Assembly: GCF_007830125.1 (NCBI RefSeq)
Contig: NZ_VLLG01000003.1
Coordinates: 1,910,271 to 1,974,270, forward strand
Direction: 5' to 3'
Length of the DNA stretch: 64,000 nt
From: Chitinophaga japonensis
GTDB taxonomy: Bacteria; Bacteroidota; Bacteroidia; Chitinophagales; Chitinophagaceae
Shown here: in pieces, positions 1 to 9,233 of the stretch
Numbering within the stretch: the first letter of the stretch is position 1
Layout of the letters: the number at the start of each line of letters is the position of its first letter
The notes under the pieces: model-generated
Told to the model about the DNA's origin: nothing
Databases searched by the model: none
Seen by the model: only the letters and a program-made list of their open reading frames with translations
Translations under genes and position numbers: made by a program

Positions 1-829
1 GGAGGATATCGGCGTGCCCTGCCAGAAATGGGACATTGATCATGATTACATCAGGACCATGGGCATGAAAATAGTGGCCGGCCGGAATTTTTCCCCGGAT
101 ATGCCTTCAGACTCCCAGGCGATCATCCTTAACCAGGCCATGGCCCGCAAGCTGTTCCCCAACGGCGAAAACCCGGTCGGGCAACGCATTACCAACTACG
201 GCACCTACGAGGTAATAGGGGTAGTGGCGGATTTCAATTTTGAATCCATGCGAACGCACATAGAACCGCTGTGCATGACGCTGGGTAACAGCCCTACCAT
301 TGTGGCCGTAAAAGTAGGCGGTACGGATATGCAGGGAGCGATCAAAGCGGTGACGGGCGTATGGAAAAACTTTGCCGCGCACCAGCCTTTCCGCTATACT
401 TTCCTGGACGAGCGTTTTGCGCAGATGTACGCCGATGTGCGGCGGATGGGGCGCATTTTTACCAGCTTTGCCGTGCTGGCCATTATCGTGGCCTGCCTGG
501 GCCTGTTTGCACTGTCGGCCTTCATGGCGGAGCAACGCAGCAAGGAGGTGAGCATCCGCAAAGTGCTGGGCGCTTCCGTAGCGCAGGTAACCACGCTGAT
601 ATCAAAGGATTTTGTGAAGCTGGTATTGATTGCGGTGCTGCTGGCCACGCCGGTGGCCTGGTGGGCGATGAATCAATGGCTGCAGGACTTTGCCTACCGG
701 GCAGAGATCAGTTGGTGGATGTTCCCGGTAACGGGCCTGCTGGTAGTGCTGATCGCGCTGGTCACCATCAGCTTCCAGTCCATCAAAGCAGCGGTGGCTA
801 ATCCCGTGGAGCGTTTGCGGGCGGAGTAG
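1..829 (+). CDS. FtsX/MacB-type ABC transporter permease, 3' part
   Basis: The reading frame is open from base 2 and the start lies outside the window, so only the C-terminal part (about 275 residues) is present. It begins with the end of a MacB-like periplasmic core domain and then has the FtsX-type membrane domain. Three hydrophobic spans lie near residues 150-173, 200-220 and 237-258 of the visible piece. The stretch EQRSKEVSIRKVLGAS just after the first span is the usual FtsX/MacB signature. Such permeases work with a separate ATPase as mechanotransmission pumps in the inner membrane, and full-length Bacteroidota members are around 800 residues. The substrate cannot be inferred. It converges on the following minus-strand gene with a 4-base gap. 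Confidence 0.88.
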   Translation, partial: EDIGVPCQKWDIDHDYIRTMGMKIVAGRNFSPDMPSDSQAIILNQAMARKLFPNGENPVGQRITNYGTYEVIGVVADFNFESMRTHIEPLCMTLGNSPTIVAVKVGGTDMQGAIKAVTGVWKNFAAHQPFRYTFLDERFAQMYADVRRMGRIFTSFAVLAIIVACLGLFALSAFMAEQRSKEVSIRKVLGASVAQVTTLISKDFVKLVLIAVLLATPVAWWAMNQWLQDFAYRAEISWWMFPVTGLLVVLIALVTISFQSIKAAVANPVERLRAE

Positions 830-833
830 TTTT

Positions 834-2156
834 TTACTGCTCCACCAGCTCCTTTACCGGGCTGGTCGTACTGGTGACCACTTCCGCCTTCAATTCGCTG
901 AGTATGGAATACAGCCCGAAGTAGGTGCGGTTTACATACAGGGAATGGCGGGAGCCCCGGGCTACTTTGGAGTCGCGTACTTCTTTCAGGTTATACAGGT
1001 AATCCATGTAGTCGTATATCTCCTGGAAATAGGCTTCGTTGCCAAAGTCAAAACGCTCCTGCGTAAAGGGCAGGGTCATCAGGTCTATCATCTGCTGGAA
1101 AAGCCCGGAGTAGAACGCTACTTCCTTCGGCGAATCACTGGGGTGTATCATTTCCAGGTTGGTGTAGATCTCCATGCGCCTGGCCTCATCCTTCAGAACC
1201 TCCTTGTCTACCAGCATGAAATAGTTGGTATAGAAATCTTCCGGTATCTCCTTGATGCAGCCAAAGTCAAAGATGCCTACGGTGCCGTCTTCCCGCATCA
1301 GGAAATTGCCGGGGTGCGGGTCTGCATGCACTTTTTTCAGCCGGTGCATCTGGAAATCGTAAAAGTCCCAGAGCGCCTGGCCTATTTTATTGCGCGCCTC
1401 CTGTGAGGGGTTGCGTTGCAGGAATTCCCTCAGGTGATGGCCGTCCAGCCAGTCCATGGTGATCACCCGGTCCGATGACAGCTCGGGGTAGTAGGCCGGA
1501 AATACCAGGTTGGGAATATGCGCGCACAGGGCAGACAGCTCCATGGAGCGGCGCAGCTCCAGCTTGTAATCCGTTTCCTCCAGCAGCTTGGTCTCGATCT
1601 CCTCGAAGTATTTGTCCATATCCACCTCGTTCATGCCTACAATACGGACGGCAAAGGGCTTCACGATCCGCAGGTCGGACTTCACGCTGTTAGCCACCCC
1701 CGGGTATTGTATCTTGATGGCCAGTTGTTTGCCCCATTTCCAGGCCCTGTGCACCTGCCCGATGGATGCGGCGTTGGCGGCCTGCATCTCGAACTTGTCG
1801 TACAGTTGCGAGGGCGACTTTCCCAGCGTTTTCTGGAAGGTGTTCACTACCAGCGGCCCTGAAAGGGGAGGAGCGCTGTACTGCGACATGGCGAACATAT
1901 CGGAATAGGCCTTGGGCAGCATGCCCTTGTCCATGCTGAGCATCTGCGCTACTTTAAGGGCGCTGCCTTTCAGGTGGCTAAGAGTATCGTAAATATCTTC
2001 AGCGTTGTCGGCGTGGAGGGATTCTTTGCTGAGGTTAGGGTCTACCAGCCGGCGGGTATAATGTTTTAAATAATTGGTGCCTACTTTCAGGCCTGTAGTG
2101 ATAAAGCGGCCGGCCCTTTCTACTTTGCCGGTCGGGATGTTCGATTGTTCCTTCAT
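834..2156 (-). CDS. ABC1 kinase family protein (AarF/UbiB/Coq8-like)
   Basis: 440 residues from ATG at 2156. An earlier in-frame start at 2213 would overlap the upstream TetR gene and adds 19 unlikely residues. The atypical kinase motifs of the ABC1/UbiB family are visible: a KxGQ-like KGSALKVAQ at residues 63-71, an AAxxGQVHRA loop near 128-138, the catalytic ADPHPGNF at 278-285, and DFG at 297-299. Family members are ATPase/kinase-like proteins linked to quinone or lipid metabolism. The target here is unknown, and no quinone gene is nearby. It starts 10 bases after the TetR stop on the same strand, so the two are almost certainly co-transcribed and the TetR protein probably controls it. Confidence 0.88.
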   Translation of the reverse strand: MKEQSNIPTGKVERAGRFITTGLKVGTNYLKHYTRRLVDPNLSKESLHADNAEDIYDTLSHLKGSALKVAQMLSMDKGMLPKAYSDMFAMSQYSAPPLSGPLVVNTFQKTLGKSPSQLYDKFEMQAANAASIGQVHRAWKWGKQLAIKIQYPGVANSVKSDLRIVKPFAVRIVGMNEVDMDKYFEEIETKLLEETDYKLELRRSMELSALCAHIPNLVFPAYYPELSSDRVITMDWLDGHHLREFLQRNPSQEARNKIGQALWDFYDFQMHRLKKVHADPHPGNFLMREDGTVGIFDFGCIKEIPEDFYTNYFMLVDKEVLKDEARRMEIYTNLEMIHPSDSPKEVAFYSGLFQQMIDLMTLPFTQERFDFGNEAYFQEIYDYMDYLYNLKEVRDSKVARGSRHSLYVNRTYFGLYSILSELKAEVVTSTTSPVKELVEQ

Positions 2157-2166
2157 CCTGATGTTG

Positions 2167-2793
2167 TTATTTCCCGGTAAACATGAACTTTCCGAAATCC
2201 AGCAGGCTGTCAAATGTATTGGAGCTGATCAACTGGAAGCTGAGGTGCACCGCTTTTTCAATGGCGGCATCTGTCATTTCAAATTGCGGGCTGCTGTCAT
2301 TGATCCAGTACCGGAGCACAAACAGCGCCTGTACCCAGAAGCCGTGCACGTACTGGTCGGAAATATACTTGCGCTCCCTGATCTCGTTGGTCTGGTAGCC
2401 TTCTTTGACCAGCGCTTCCGCGTACTGCATAAAAGCTTTGCGGAAGGTGTCCAGTTGGCCCTGGTGCAGTACCGGGAAGCGGAACCGTTCCTTTTGCAGG
2501 AGGATGTAGCTGCGGTCTGCCTTCAGGTTTTGCACCCAAAGGAAATAGAAGGCCAGCAGCTTTTCCTGTGCGGAATAGTTCTGATAGGTCTCGTCCGCTT
2601 TCAGTTGCTCCAGGGTGGCCTGGAAAATACCCAGCCATATGTCCTTTTCCAGGGCGTCCAGGGAGCTGTAGCTGTCGTAAAAGGACGCCTCCGGCAGATT
2701 AACGATCTTGCAAAAAGCGTACACGGAAACGGGCGGCTTTCCATTTTCCAGCCAGTATAGCTTATACGCATCGCGTAGCTGTTGCTTGTCCAT
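2167..2793 (-). CDS. TetR family transcriptional regulator
   Basis: 208 residues. The N-terminal 50 residues form a TetR-type helix-turn-helix region (helices around YAFCKIVNLPEASFYDSYSS). A long all-helical ligand-binding domain follows, of the type Pfam groups as TetR_C_23 in Bacteroidota. It is the first gene of a two-gene unit with the ABC1 kinase, and this arrangement recurs in Chitinophagaceae as far as I recall. It is expected to repress its own operon. The ligand is unknown. The divergent DUF4251 gene starts about 210 bases away, so a shared control region at 2794-3005 is possible, but I found no clear palindrome there. Confidence 0.8.
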   Translation of the reverse strand: MDKQQLRDAYKLYWLENGKPPVSVYAFCKIVNLPEASFYDSYSSLDALEKDIWLGIFQATLEQLKADETYQNYSAQEKLLAFYFLWVQNLKADRSYILLQKERFRFPVLHQGQLDTFRKAFMQYAEALVKEGYQTNEIRERKYISDQYVHGFWVQALFVLRYWINDSSPQFEMTDAAIEKAVHLSFQLISSNTFDSLLDFGKFMFTGK

Positions 2794-3005
2794 AGTATAA
2801 TTTTTTACGGTTTGGCGCAGGGTTGGCTTTGCTAATGCAAAATTACGGCAAGCCGGTGTATAATGAACAGCAGGGCGGGGAAATAGGGACGGCGGATTGT
2901 TAAATAAAAGCTAAATGTTAAAGTTGGCCGCTCACGCCGCCGCCGCTGCAGTTTGGAATGAAGTTTGGCGTAAATTTAGCAGCAGTCCAAAAAAAGAACA
3001 GTGTT

Positions 3006-3497
3006 ATGAGAAAGTTGTTAAATGGAACGATCTGCTTATTAATTGCACTCGCCAGTGCCCATCATACTTTTGCCCAGGACGATAAAAAAGACCAGATCAA
3101 AGAGGCGATAGCCGCCCGGTCCTATGTATTTAAAGCGCAGACCGTGTTGCCGATGGGCGGCCGCAGCCGCCAACTCACTACCCAATACGATGTAAAGGTG
3201 GCGGAAGATTCCGTACTGGTGGATCTTCCCTATTTTGGCCGCGCTTATACCGCCCCGTTAGATCCTACCAAAGGCGGTTTCCGCTTCAAGACAAAGGATT
3301 TTGAGTATACGGTCGATAACAAGCGTAAAGGCGGCTGGAATATCGTTATCCAGCCCAGGGATACGGATGATGCGCGACAACTGGCCCTGATGATCTCCGA
3401 GGACGGTTATGGCACGCTGCAGGTGATCAGCAATAACCGCCAGCCGATCAGTTTCAACGGTTATGTAACGGCGAGGGAGCCACGAAAAGAACGGTAA
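3006..3497 (+). CDS. DUF4251 domain exported protein
   Basis: 163 residues from ATG at 3006. The frame is open from 2958, but the start at 3006 gives a proper signal peptide: MRK, a hydrophobic core, then a cut after HHTFAQ. The mature part matches my memory of DUF4251, a small lipocalin/beta-barrel-like periplasmic family common in Bacteroidota. Typical features are the AARSYVFKAQTVLPMGGRSR start, the VDLPYFGRAYTAP core and the final ISFNGYV strand. The function is unknown. It sits 38 bases upstream of the penicillin acylase gene on the same strand and may share its transcript. Confidence 0.8.
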   Translation: MRKLLNGTICLLIALASAHHTFAQDDKKDQIKEAIAARSYVFKAQTVLPMGGRSRQLTTQYDVKVAEDSVLVDLPYFGRAYTAPLDPTKGGFRFKTKDFEYTVDNKRKGGWNIVIQPRDTDDARQLALMISEDGYGTLQVISNNRQPISFNGYVTAREPRKER

Positions 3498-3535
3498 AAT
3501 ATCGTATCTTACCTCTTCCCTAATAAACCTGGAAG

Positions 3536-5590
3536 ATGCGATTACACAAGTCAATGCCCGTTGCCCTGCTATGCCTTCTTGCCCACACCAGCTATGCTCA
3601 GCAGGAAAAACCTGAAATACTATGGGACACCTACGGTGTGCCGCATGTGTATGCCGGCAATATGGCCGACATGTACTATGGCTTTGGCTGGGCGCAGATG
3701 CACAATCACGCCAACCTGGTACTTCAACTGTACGGGCAGGCCAGGGGCCGGGCCGCTGAATACTGGGGAGAAGAACAGGTGCAGATGGATCAGCTCATCC
3801 ACCTTTTCAATATCCCGGAGTTGGCCAGGCAACACTATGCGCAGCAGGAACCGGCCTTTAAAGCCTGTATAGACGCCTTTGTGAAAGGCGTGAACGCCTA
3901 TGCGGCAGCGCACCCGGAAGCCATCGGCCCCGCCCTGAAGCAGGTGCTGCCGGTAACGGCTATCGATGTGATGGCGCACGGCCTGCGGGTATTATACATA
4001 CAATTCCTGGCGCCGGATGATATTGAAGAAGCCCTGCAACTGGGAAGCCGTGGCTCCAATGCCATCGCCATTGGTCCTTCCCGCTCTGCAGACGGTCATG
4101 CCATGCTGGTAGCCAACCCGCATCTACCCTGGGGCAACCTGTACCTTTTCTTTGAAGCGCAGCTCAGCGCGCCGGGCTATCACGCTTACGGCGCTACGCT
4201 GATAGGCGTGCCGGTGCTGGCCATTGCCTTTAACGATCACCTGGGATGGACGCATACGGTCAATCCCCTGGATGCGGTAGACCGTTACGAGCTGAAAATG
4301 CAGGACAGCAGCACCTACCTGCTGGATAATGAAAAAGTGCCCTTCCGGCAGCGAACCGTATCGCTGAAAGTGAAGCAGGGAGACGGCAGCATCCGGGAGC
4401 AGTCCCTTACGTTGAAATATGCCAGGCAGGGACCGGTCATCACGGGAAAGAACGGGGAAGCCTGCGCTGTCAGGATAGCGGGCATGGCGGATCGCCCGCA
4501 CCTGATGCTGCAGTGGCATGAGATGGGAAAGGCCGCTAACCGTGCACAGTTTGAAGCGGCGCTGCAACGGATGCAGCTACCCATGTTCAACGTGGTATAT
4601 GCCGATGATGCGGGCAATATTTCCTACCTGTTTGCCGGGAATATACCAGTGCGGCCGCAGGGAGACTGGGAGTTCTGGCAGCAGATGATAGACGGCAGTA
4701 AATCCGCCTACATCTGGCAAAAAACGCATCCCTACCGGGACCTGCCCCAATTGCTGAATCCCCCGACAGGTTTCCTGCAGAACGCCAATGATCCGCCCTG
4801 GACCTGCACCTACCCGCCGCTGCTGCGCCCCGCAGATTACCCGCCCTATATGGCGCCCGTTTATATGTACCAGCGGCAGCAGCGCGCAGTGAACATGATC
4901 CGCAGCGACTCCTCCATTACCTTTGATGAACTGGTCAGCTACAAGCTCAGCACCCGCATGGGGGCCGCAGACCGTTTCCTGGACGACCTGCTGGAAGCGG
5001 TGCGCCGGTATCCCGATACGGCCGCTGTGAGAGCCGCCGCAGTGCTGGAGCAGTGGGACCGGATGGCGGATTCCGCCAGCACCGGTGCGGTGCTGTTTAC
5101 CAAATGGTTTGACAAGCTTCCTCAAAGCATGTACAAAATACCCTGGAGCCCGGACAACCCGGTGGAAACGCCGGACGGCCTGAAAGATCCGAAAGCGGCG
5201 GTGCAGTTGCTGGCCGATGCCGCGGCCGAGGTACAGGCAGGCTATGGCCGGCTGGATGTACCCTGGGGACAGGCCGCCCGTTTCCGGGTTAACGGTTACG
5301 ACTATGCGGGCAATGGCGGTCCCGGTCATTACGGGATATTCCGCGTGATAGACTACCGCCCCGGCAGGGATAAAAAATATACCGCCGTTGCCGGCGATAG
5401 TTATGTCGCCATTGTATCATTCGGCAAAAAAGTAAAGGCAAAAGTGCTGCTCAGCTACGGCAATGCCACACAACCCGGCAGCCGGCACAGCGGCGACCAG
5501 TTGCAGCTCCTGTCCGCGAAAGAACTGCGCACGCCCTGGCTGGAACGGGAAGCCGTGCTGCAGCACCTGGAAGAAAAGGAAGTACTATAA
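3536..5590 (+). CDS. penicillin acylase / acyl-homoserine lactone acylase family protein (Ntn hydrolase)
   Basis: 684 residues with a signal peptide (cut after SYAQ, about residue 21). The family matures by autocatalytic cleavage into alpha and beta chains. The new beta-chain N-terminal Ser is visible as Ser174 in GSRGSNAIAIGPSRS, followed by the typical PHLPW segment. Length and layout fit the periplasmic N-terminal-nucleophile amidases that cut side chains from beta-lactams, N-acyl-homoserine lactones or other N-acyl amines. Substrate cannot be told from sequence alone. AHL degradation (PvdQ/QuiP-like) and maturation of an acylated peptide are both possible. The neighbours are small exported proteins and do not help. 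Confidence 0.9.
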   Translation: MRLHKSMPVALLCLLAHTSYAQQEKPEILWDTYGVPHVYAGNMADMYYGFGWAQMHNHANLVLQLYGQARGRAAEYWGEEQVQMDQLIHLFNIPELARQHYAQQEPAFKACIDAFVKGVNAYAAAHPEAIGPALKQVLPVTAIDVMAHGLRVLYIQFLAPDDIEEALQLGSRGSNAIAIGPSRSADGHAMLVANPHLPWGNLYLFFEAQLSAPGYHAYGATLIGVPVLAIAFNDHLGWTHTVNPLDAVDRYELKMQDSSTYLLDNEKVPFRQRTVSLKVKQGDGSIREQSLTLKYARQGPVITGKNGEACAVRIAGMADRPHLMLQWHEMGKAANRAQFEAALQRMQLPMFNVVYADDAGNISYLFAGNIPVRPQGDWEFWQQMIDGSKSAYIWQKTHPYRDLPQLLNPPTGFLQNANDPPWTCTYPPLLRPADYPPYMAPVYMYQRQQRAVNMIRSDSSITFDELVSYKLSTRMGAADRFLDDLLEAVRRYPDTAAVRAAAVLEQWDRMADSASTGAVLFTKWFDKLPQSMYKIPWSPDNPVETPDGLKDPKAAVQLLADAAAEVQAGYGRLDVPWGQAARFRVNGYDYAGNGGPGHYGIFRVIDYRPGRDKKYTAVAGDSYVAIVSFGKKVKAKVLLSYGNATQPGSRHSGDQLQLLSAKELRTPWLEREAVLQHLEEKEVL

Positions 5591-5655
5591 ACGGATCGCT
5601 TAGAATTTCTTATGTGATTGTGTATATTTAATAGTTGAAAAACAAACTTGAACAC

Positions 5656-6090
5656 ATGAAACGCCCTTTATTATTCCTCGTTGCGTGCATGATAGCACAG
5701 CTTTCCTTCGCACAATCCAAAGATGAAAAAGCCGTGGCCGCCGCCGTGGAAAATATGCGCAAAGCCATGATAGACGGCGAAAGGACCGCGTTGGAGAACC
5801 TGGCGGACAGCCGCCTTACCTACGGTCACTCCAGCGGGTTGATCGAGGATAAGCCCACTTTTGTAGAGCATATTGCCAGCGGAGGTTCCGACTTCGTAAG
5901 CATTGACCTGCTGGACCAGACCATTACCGTTGCCGGCAATACCGCCATTGTGCGCCATGTGCTGCATGCCGCCACCAACGACAATGGCAAGCCGGGCAAG
6001 GTAGCCCTGAAAATACTGCTGGTATGGCTGAAAGAAGGTGGCGAATGGAAGCTGCTGGCGCGCCAGGCTGTGAAGGAGCCGGCGAAATAA
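5656..6090 (+). CDS. exported NTF2-like / DUF4440 protein
   Basis: 144 residues from ATG at 5656. A TTG start 21 bases upstream is possible, but the ATG gives a clean signal peptide ending LSFAQ. The mature chain has the alpha plus beta cone fold of DUF4440/SnoaL-like NTF2 proteins: two N-terminal helices, LTYGHSSGLIEDKPTFVEHI, and a final sheet with WLKEGGEWKLLARQ. Such proteins often bind small ligands or act as accessory periplasmic proteins, and no catalytic residue can be assigned. The gene lies 65 bases after the acylase gene. It ends directly at the left arm of a large inverted repeat that separates it from the convergent M20 gene. Confidence 0.8.
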   Translation: MKRPLLFLVACMIAQLSFAQSKDEKAVAAAVENMRKAMIDGERTALENLADSRLTYGHSSGLIEDKPTFVEHIASGGSDFVSIDLLDQTITVAGNTAIVRHVLHAATNDNGKPGKVALKILLVWLKEGGEWKLLARQAVKEPAK

Positions 6091-6096
6091 TAGAAT

Positions 6097-6224
6097 AATA
6101 AATGTAAAATGATAAATGTAAAATATCAAAGTCGGCAGCTATGTTTCAATCTAGCCTTGCTGCTTTAATTGCATACTTTCTCTAACTTTTACATTTGAAA
6201 TTTTACATTTATCATTTTACATTC
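6097..6224. repeat. AT-rich word-repeat inverted repeat between convergent genes (TGTAAAAT word)
   Basis: The left arm at about 6097-6132 has repeated AAATGTAAAATG words. The right arm at about 6186-6224 is its imperfect reverse complement, with a loop of about 53 bases. The 38 bases at 6187-6224 recur exactly at 22624-22661, 16 kb away inside the biosynthetic cluster, where a second copy of the left-arm word also occurs. The right arm overlaps the last codon and stop of the M20 gene. It may act as a bidirectional RNA hairpin/terminator or be a REP-like mobile palindrome. Confidence 0.75.
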
Positions 6225-7509
6225 CCTTCAGCTTCCCGTAGTCCATCACTAGCCGGCAGAACGCTTTTACCCCCACGTCCAGGCGCGAATCGTCAATGTA
6301 AAAGTCCGGGGTGTGATGCGCCGCTGCTTTGGCCGGGTCCTGCCCGGCCGGCATGCCGCCCAGGAAAAAGAAGAAGGCAGGCGCTTTGTCGCCGAAGAAA
6401 GAGAAATCCTCTGCGCCGGTGGTCCATTCCGTTTCCATTACATTTTCCTTTCCCGCGGCCGCTTCCAGGGAAGGTGTCATCATTTTCACCAGCTCCGGGT
6501 CATTGTAGGTGACCTTGGTTTTGGTATCGATGCTTACCTCCGCGGTAGCGCCGGAAGCTTCCGCTATTTTGGTAGCGGTAAGCCGCATCTTTTCATGCAC
6601 CTGCTGCTGCATTTTGCTGTCCAGGGTGCGGATGGTGCCTTCCATCACCAGCTCTTCCGGTATGATGTTGCTGCGCACGCCGCTGTGTATCTTTCCTACG
6701 GTGATCACTACCGGGGCTTTGGTAAGCGCCATCTGCCGGCTCACAATGGTCTGGAAGCCCTGGATGATCTGCGCCGCCACCACGATAGGATCAATGCCGC
6801 TCCAGGGCTGCGACCCGTGGGACTGCCGGCCTTTCACCTTCACCACGAACCAGTCGCTGGAAGCCATCTCTGCGCCGGGTTTGAACTTGATCTTGCCGAC
6901 GGGCGTCTGTGAATTGATGTGCAGGCCAAAGATGGCGTCCACTTTCGGGTTGTCCATTACGCCTTCCCTGATCATCAGCGGCGCGCCGCCTTCTTCCGTA
7001 CCGGGAGGGCCTTCCTCCGCCGGCTGGAAAATGAACTTCACGGTGCCGGGCACCTCTTTTTGCTGCTGGCTCAATACTTTGGCCGTGCCCAGGAGGATGG
7101 CCACGTGCGTGTCATGCCCGCAGGCATGCATCACGGGCACCCGTTGCCCCAGGTATTCTGCAGAGTCCACGGAGCGGAAGGGTACGGGCGCTCTTTCAAA
7201 CACCGGCAGCGCATCCATGTCTGCGCGCAGTGCTACTACCGGCCCGGGTTTGCCGCCTTTCAGGATGCCCACCACGCCGGTCTTGCCAACGCCGGTCTGC
7301 ACTTCCAGGCCCATTTGCCGCAGGTGCGCCGCTACGTAGGCGGCCGTTTTGTATTCCCGGTTGGACAGTTCCGGGTGCTGGTGCAACTGTCTTCTCCAGG
7401 CAATCACGGAATCTTTAACGCCGGCGATACGCTGGTCAAATGTTTTGGATTGCGCCATTGCGAGCACAGGTGCAATGGTCACCACGAGTAAAAGCGGGAG
7501 TCTCATCAT
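6217..7509 (-). CDS. M20 family amidohydrolase/peptidase (hippurate hydrolase-like), exported
   Basis: 430 residues from the Met-Met start at 7509; the open frame reaches 7548, but only this start gives a signal peptide (cut near AMAQ). Metal-binding residues of M20D amidohydrolases are present: HACGHDTH at about 128-135, EEG at 166-168, LHIN, and a C-terminal HHTPDF. A bacterial-exopeptidase dimerisation insert lies between them. Relatives remove acyl groups or amino acids from N-acyl amino acids and indole conjugates. The signal peptide puts this one in the periplasm. The substrate is unknown. It is divergent from the hexonate operon, with only 82 bases between the starts, so the two may share control elements. 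Confidence 0.9.
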   Translation of the reverse strand: MMRLPLLLVVTIAPVLAMAQSKTFDQRIAGVKDSVIAWRRQLHQHPELSNREYKTAAYVAAHLRQMGLEVQTGVGKTGVVGILKGGKPGPVVALRADMDALPVFERAPVPFRSVDSAEYLGQRVPVMHACGHDTHVAILLGTAKVLSQQQKEVPGTVKFIFQPAEEGPPGTEEGGAPLMIREGVMDNPKVDAIFGLHINSQTPVGKIKFKPGAEMASSDWFVVKVKGRQSHGSQPWSGIDPIVVAAQIIQGFQTIVSRQMALTKAPVVITVGKIHSGVRSNIIPEELVMEGTIRTLDSKMQQQVHEKMRLTATKIAEASGATAEVSIDTKTKVTYNDPELVKMMTPSLEAAAGKENVMETEWTTGAEDFSFFGDKAPAFFFFLGGMPAGQDPAKAAAHHTPDFYIDDSRLDVGVKAFCRLVMDYGKLKGM

Positions 7510-7591
7510 AGGGCCTTTCAAGATTTTGGTTGATCCTACAAAATACAATTAATCGCACAGAAATGCCAGTGCTTTTAGCTAACTTACCCCC

Positions 7592-8578
7592 ATGGATACT
7601 TTCCTGAGTTGCGACTGGGGCACTTCTTCCTTCCGCCTGCGCTGGGTGCGGGTCCCGGACCTCGTTATCCTTGCAGAACAGCGTTCGCGCGAGGGCATTG
7701 CCGCTACGTGGCAGGCCTGGCAGGCTGCTGCCCGGCAGGATGCCGCGGCCCGCTGGCAGTTTTACCTGGATGCTGTTACCCCCGCTATTGCCGCCATGGA
7801 GCAACATACAGGCCCGGTGCCGGCACAGGCGCCGCTGATCATTTCCGGGATGGCTTCGGCGGCTATCGGTATGATGGAGCTGCCTTACGCTACGCTGCCT
7901 TTTGCCGTGAACGGCGCGGATGCCGTGGTGCACCGGGCGCGGGCTACGGCGGCGTTTCCCCGCGATGTGCTGCTGCTGTCCGGCGTGCGCAGCGAAGAGG
8001 ACGTAATGCGTGGCGAAGAAACGCAACTGGCCGGCTGTATCATGGAGGACCACGATACGGCGGAAGGCATCTTTATTTTTCCCGGCACGCACTCCAAGCA
8101 TATACAGGTGCAGCAGGGGCAGGTAAGGAGCTTCCGCACTTACATGACCGGGGAGCTGTTTGACCTGCTGCGCCGCCACAGCGTGCTGAAGGAAACGGTG
8201 GCCGGCCTGGAAGCATTGCCGCCGCCTGCCTTGCACAGCACTTTCAGCGAAGGGGTAAAGGCCGGCGCCGCAGGCAACCTGCTGCACACGGCCTTCGGCG
8301 TGAGGGCCCGTTATCTGCTGGGCGATACTACCAAAGCAGCTAACCTGGATTACCTGAGCGGCCTGCTGATAGGCACGGAACTGCAGGCGTTGCAGCAGGC
8401 GCCGGCGCATATATACCTGTGCGGCGGGGCGCATCTGCAGGCGGCTTACGCCATGGCCCTGCAGGTACTGGAGCTGGCGCCGCGCGCTACGGTGTTTCCC
8501 ACGCAATGGGCGGAGGAGGCCGTGATCAGGGGACAGTATAAAATATTCCGTCAGTTAACAGCACATCATGTCACATAA
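7592..8578 (+). CDS. dgoK: 2-dehydro-3-deoxygalactonokinase (DgoK family)
   Basis: 328 residues, usual for the DgoK family. The N-terminal phosphate-binding loop CDWGTSSFRLRW is typical of these ASKHA-fold sugar-acid kinases. Further family landmarks are the ISGMASAAIGMMELPY segment and the GEETQLAG and FPGTHSKHI motifs. It should phosphorylate 2-dehydro-3-deoxy-D-galactonate at O6 with ATP in the cytoplasm. It is the first gene of a five-gene operon and overlaps the aldolase gene by 11 bases, so translation is likely coupled. The kinase-aldolase order is the DeLey-Doudoroff galactonate route. Action on 2-dehydro-3-deoxygluconate is the alternative. Confidence 0.87.
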   Translation: MDTFLSCDWGTSSFRLRWVRVPDLVILAEQRSREGIAATWQAWQAAARQDAAARWQFYLDAVTPAIAAMEQHTGPVPAQAPLIISGMASAAIGMMELPYATLPFAVNGADAVVHRARATAAFPRDVLLLSGVRSEEDVMRGEETQLAGCIMEDHDTAEGIFIFPGTHSKHIQVQQGQVRSFRTYMTGELFDLLRRHSVLKETVAGLEALPPPALHSTFSEGVKAGAAGNLLHTAFGVRARYLLGDTTKAANLDYLSGLLIGTELQALQQAPAHIYLCGGAHLQAAYAMALQVLELAPRATVFPTQWAEEAVIRGQYKIFRQLTAHHVT

Positions 8579-9227
8579 ATTTTCACAAACACTATTTAAT
8601 AAAATACCCGTAGTAGGCATACTCCGTAATATGCCGCCGCTAACGGTGCCGGTGCTGGCCCGTTATTACTGTGAAGCGGGGCTTACGAACCTGGAAGTAA
8701 CGATGAACTCCGGCGAGGCCGCCACTACCATTACCCGGCTGGTGCAGGAATTTGGCGGCCGGCTGAACATCGGTGCGGGCACCGTGTGCACGCCGGAGGA
8801 CCTGGACGCCGCCCTGGCTGCCGGCGCGCAATTCATTGTTACGCCCATCCTGGAAGAAACCGTGATCAACGCCTGCGTGCAGCGGCAGGTACCAGTCTTT
8901 CCCGGGGCTTACTCGCCTACGGAAATATACCGGGCCTGGCACCTGGGTGCTACCATGGTAAAGGTGTTTCCCGCCACCAGGCTGGGGGCTGAATACATCA
9001 GGGAGGTGCTGGCGCCGATGGACTACCTGCAGTTGCTGCCCACGGGCGGCATCACGGTGGATAATTTTACGGATTTCCTGTCCGCCGGCGCTGCCGGCCT
9101 GGGCATGGGCAGCCAGTTGTTTCCCAGGCAACTGGTAGAGGAGGGCGCCTGGGAAGCGCTGTCCGTGTTGTTTAAACAACTGGTGGCGGCTTATGAAGCC
9201 TACCGGGATACGACCACGAAAAAATAA
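8568..9227 (+). CDS. KDPG/KDPGal aldolase family protein (probably 2-dehydro-3-deoxy-6-phosphogalactonate aldolase)
   Basis: 219 residues, class I aldolase TIM barrel. The Schiff-base lysine is Lys132 in GATMVKVFPA and the general base is Glu43 in LEVT. GAGTV, VTPILEE and LPTGGI are the expected phosphate- and substrate-binding loops. After LEVT the protein reads MNSGEA. E. coli DgoA, as I remember it, has PLNSP there, whereas Eda (KDPG aldolase) has LRT. This favours the galactonate epimer and fits the DgoK gene it overlaps. Products would be pyruvate and glyceraldehyde-3-phosphate. Epimer preference is inference. Confidence 0.85.
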   Translation: MSHKFSQTLFNKIPVVGILRNMPPLTVPVLARYYCEAGLTNLEVTMNSGEAATTITRLVQEFGGRLNIGAGTVCTPEDLDAALAAGAQFIVTPILEETVINACVQRQVPVFPGAYSPTEIYRAWHLGATMVKVFPATRLGAEYIREVLAPMDYLQLLPTGGITVDNFTDFLSAGAAGLGMGSQLFPRQLVEEGAWEALSVLFKQLVAAYEAYRDTTTKK

Positions 9228-9233
9228 TACTGC

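Noticed and set aside
5635..5655. TTG start for the NTF2-like protein
   Set aside because: It adds residues ahead of the signal peptide; the ATG at 5656 gives the usual exported start.
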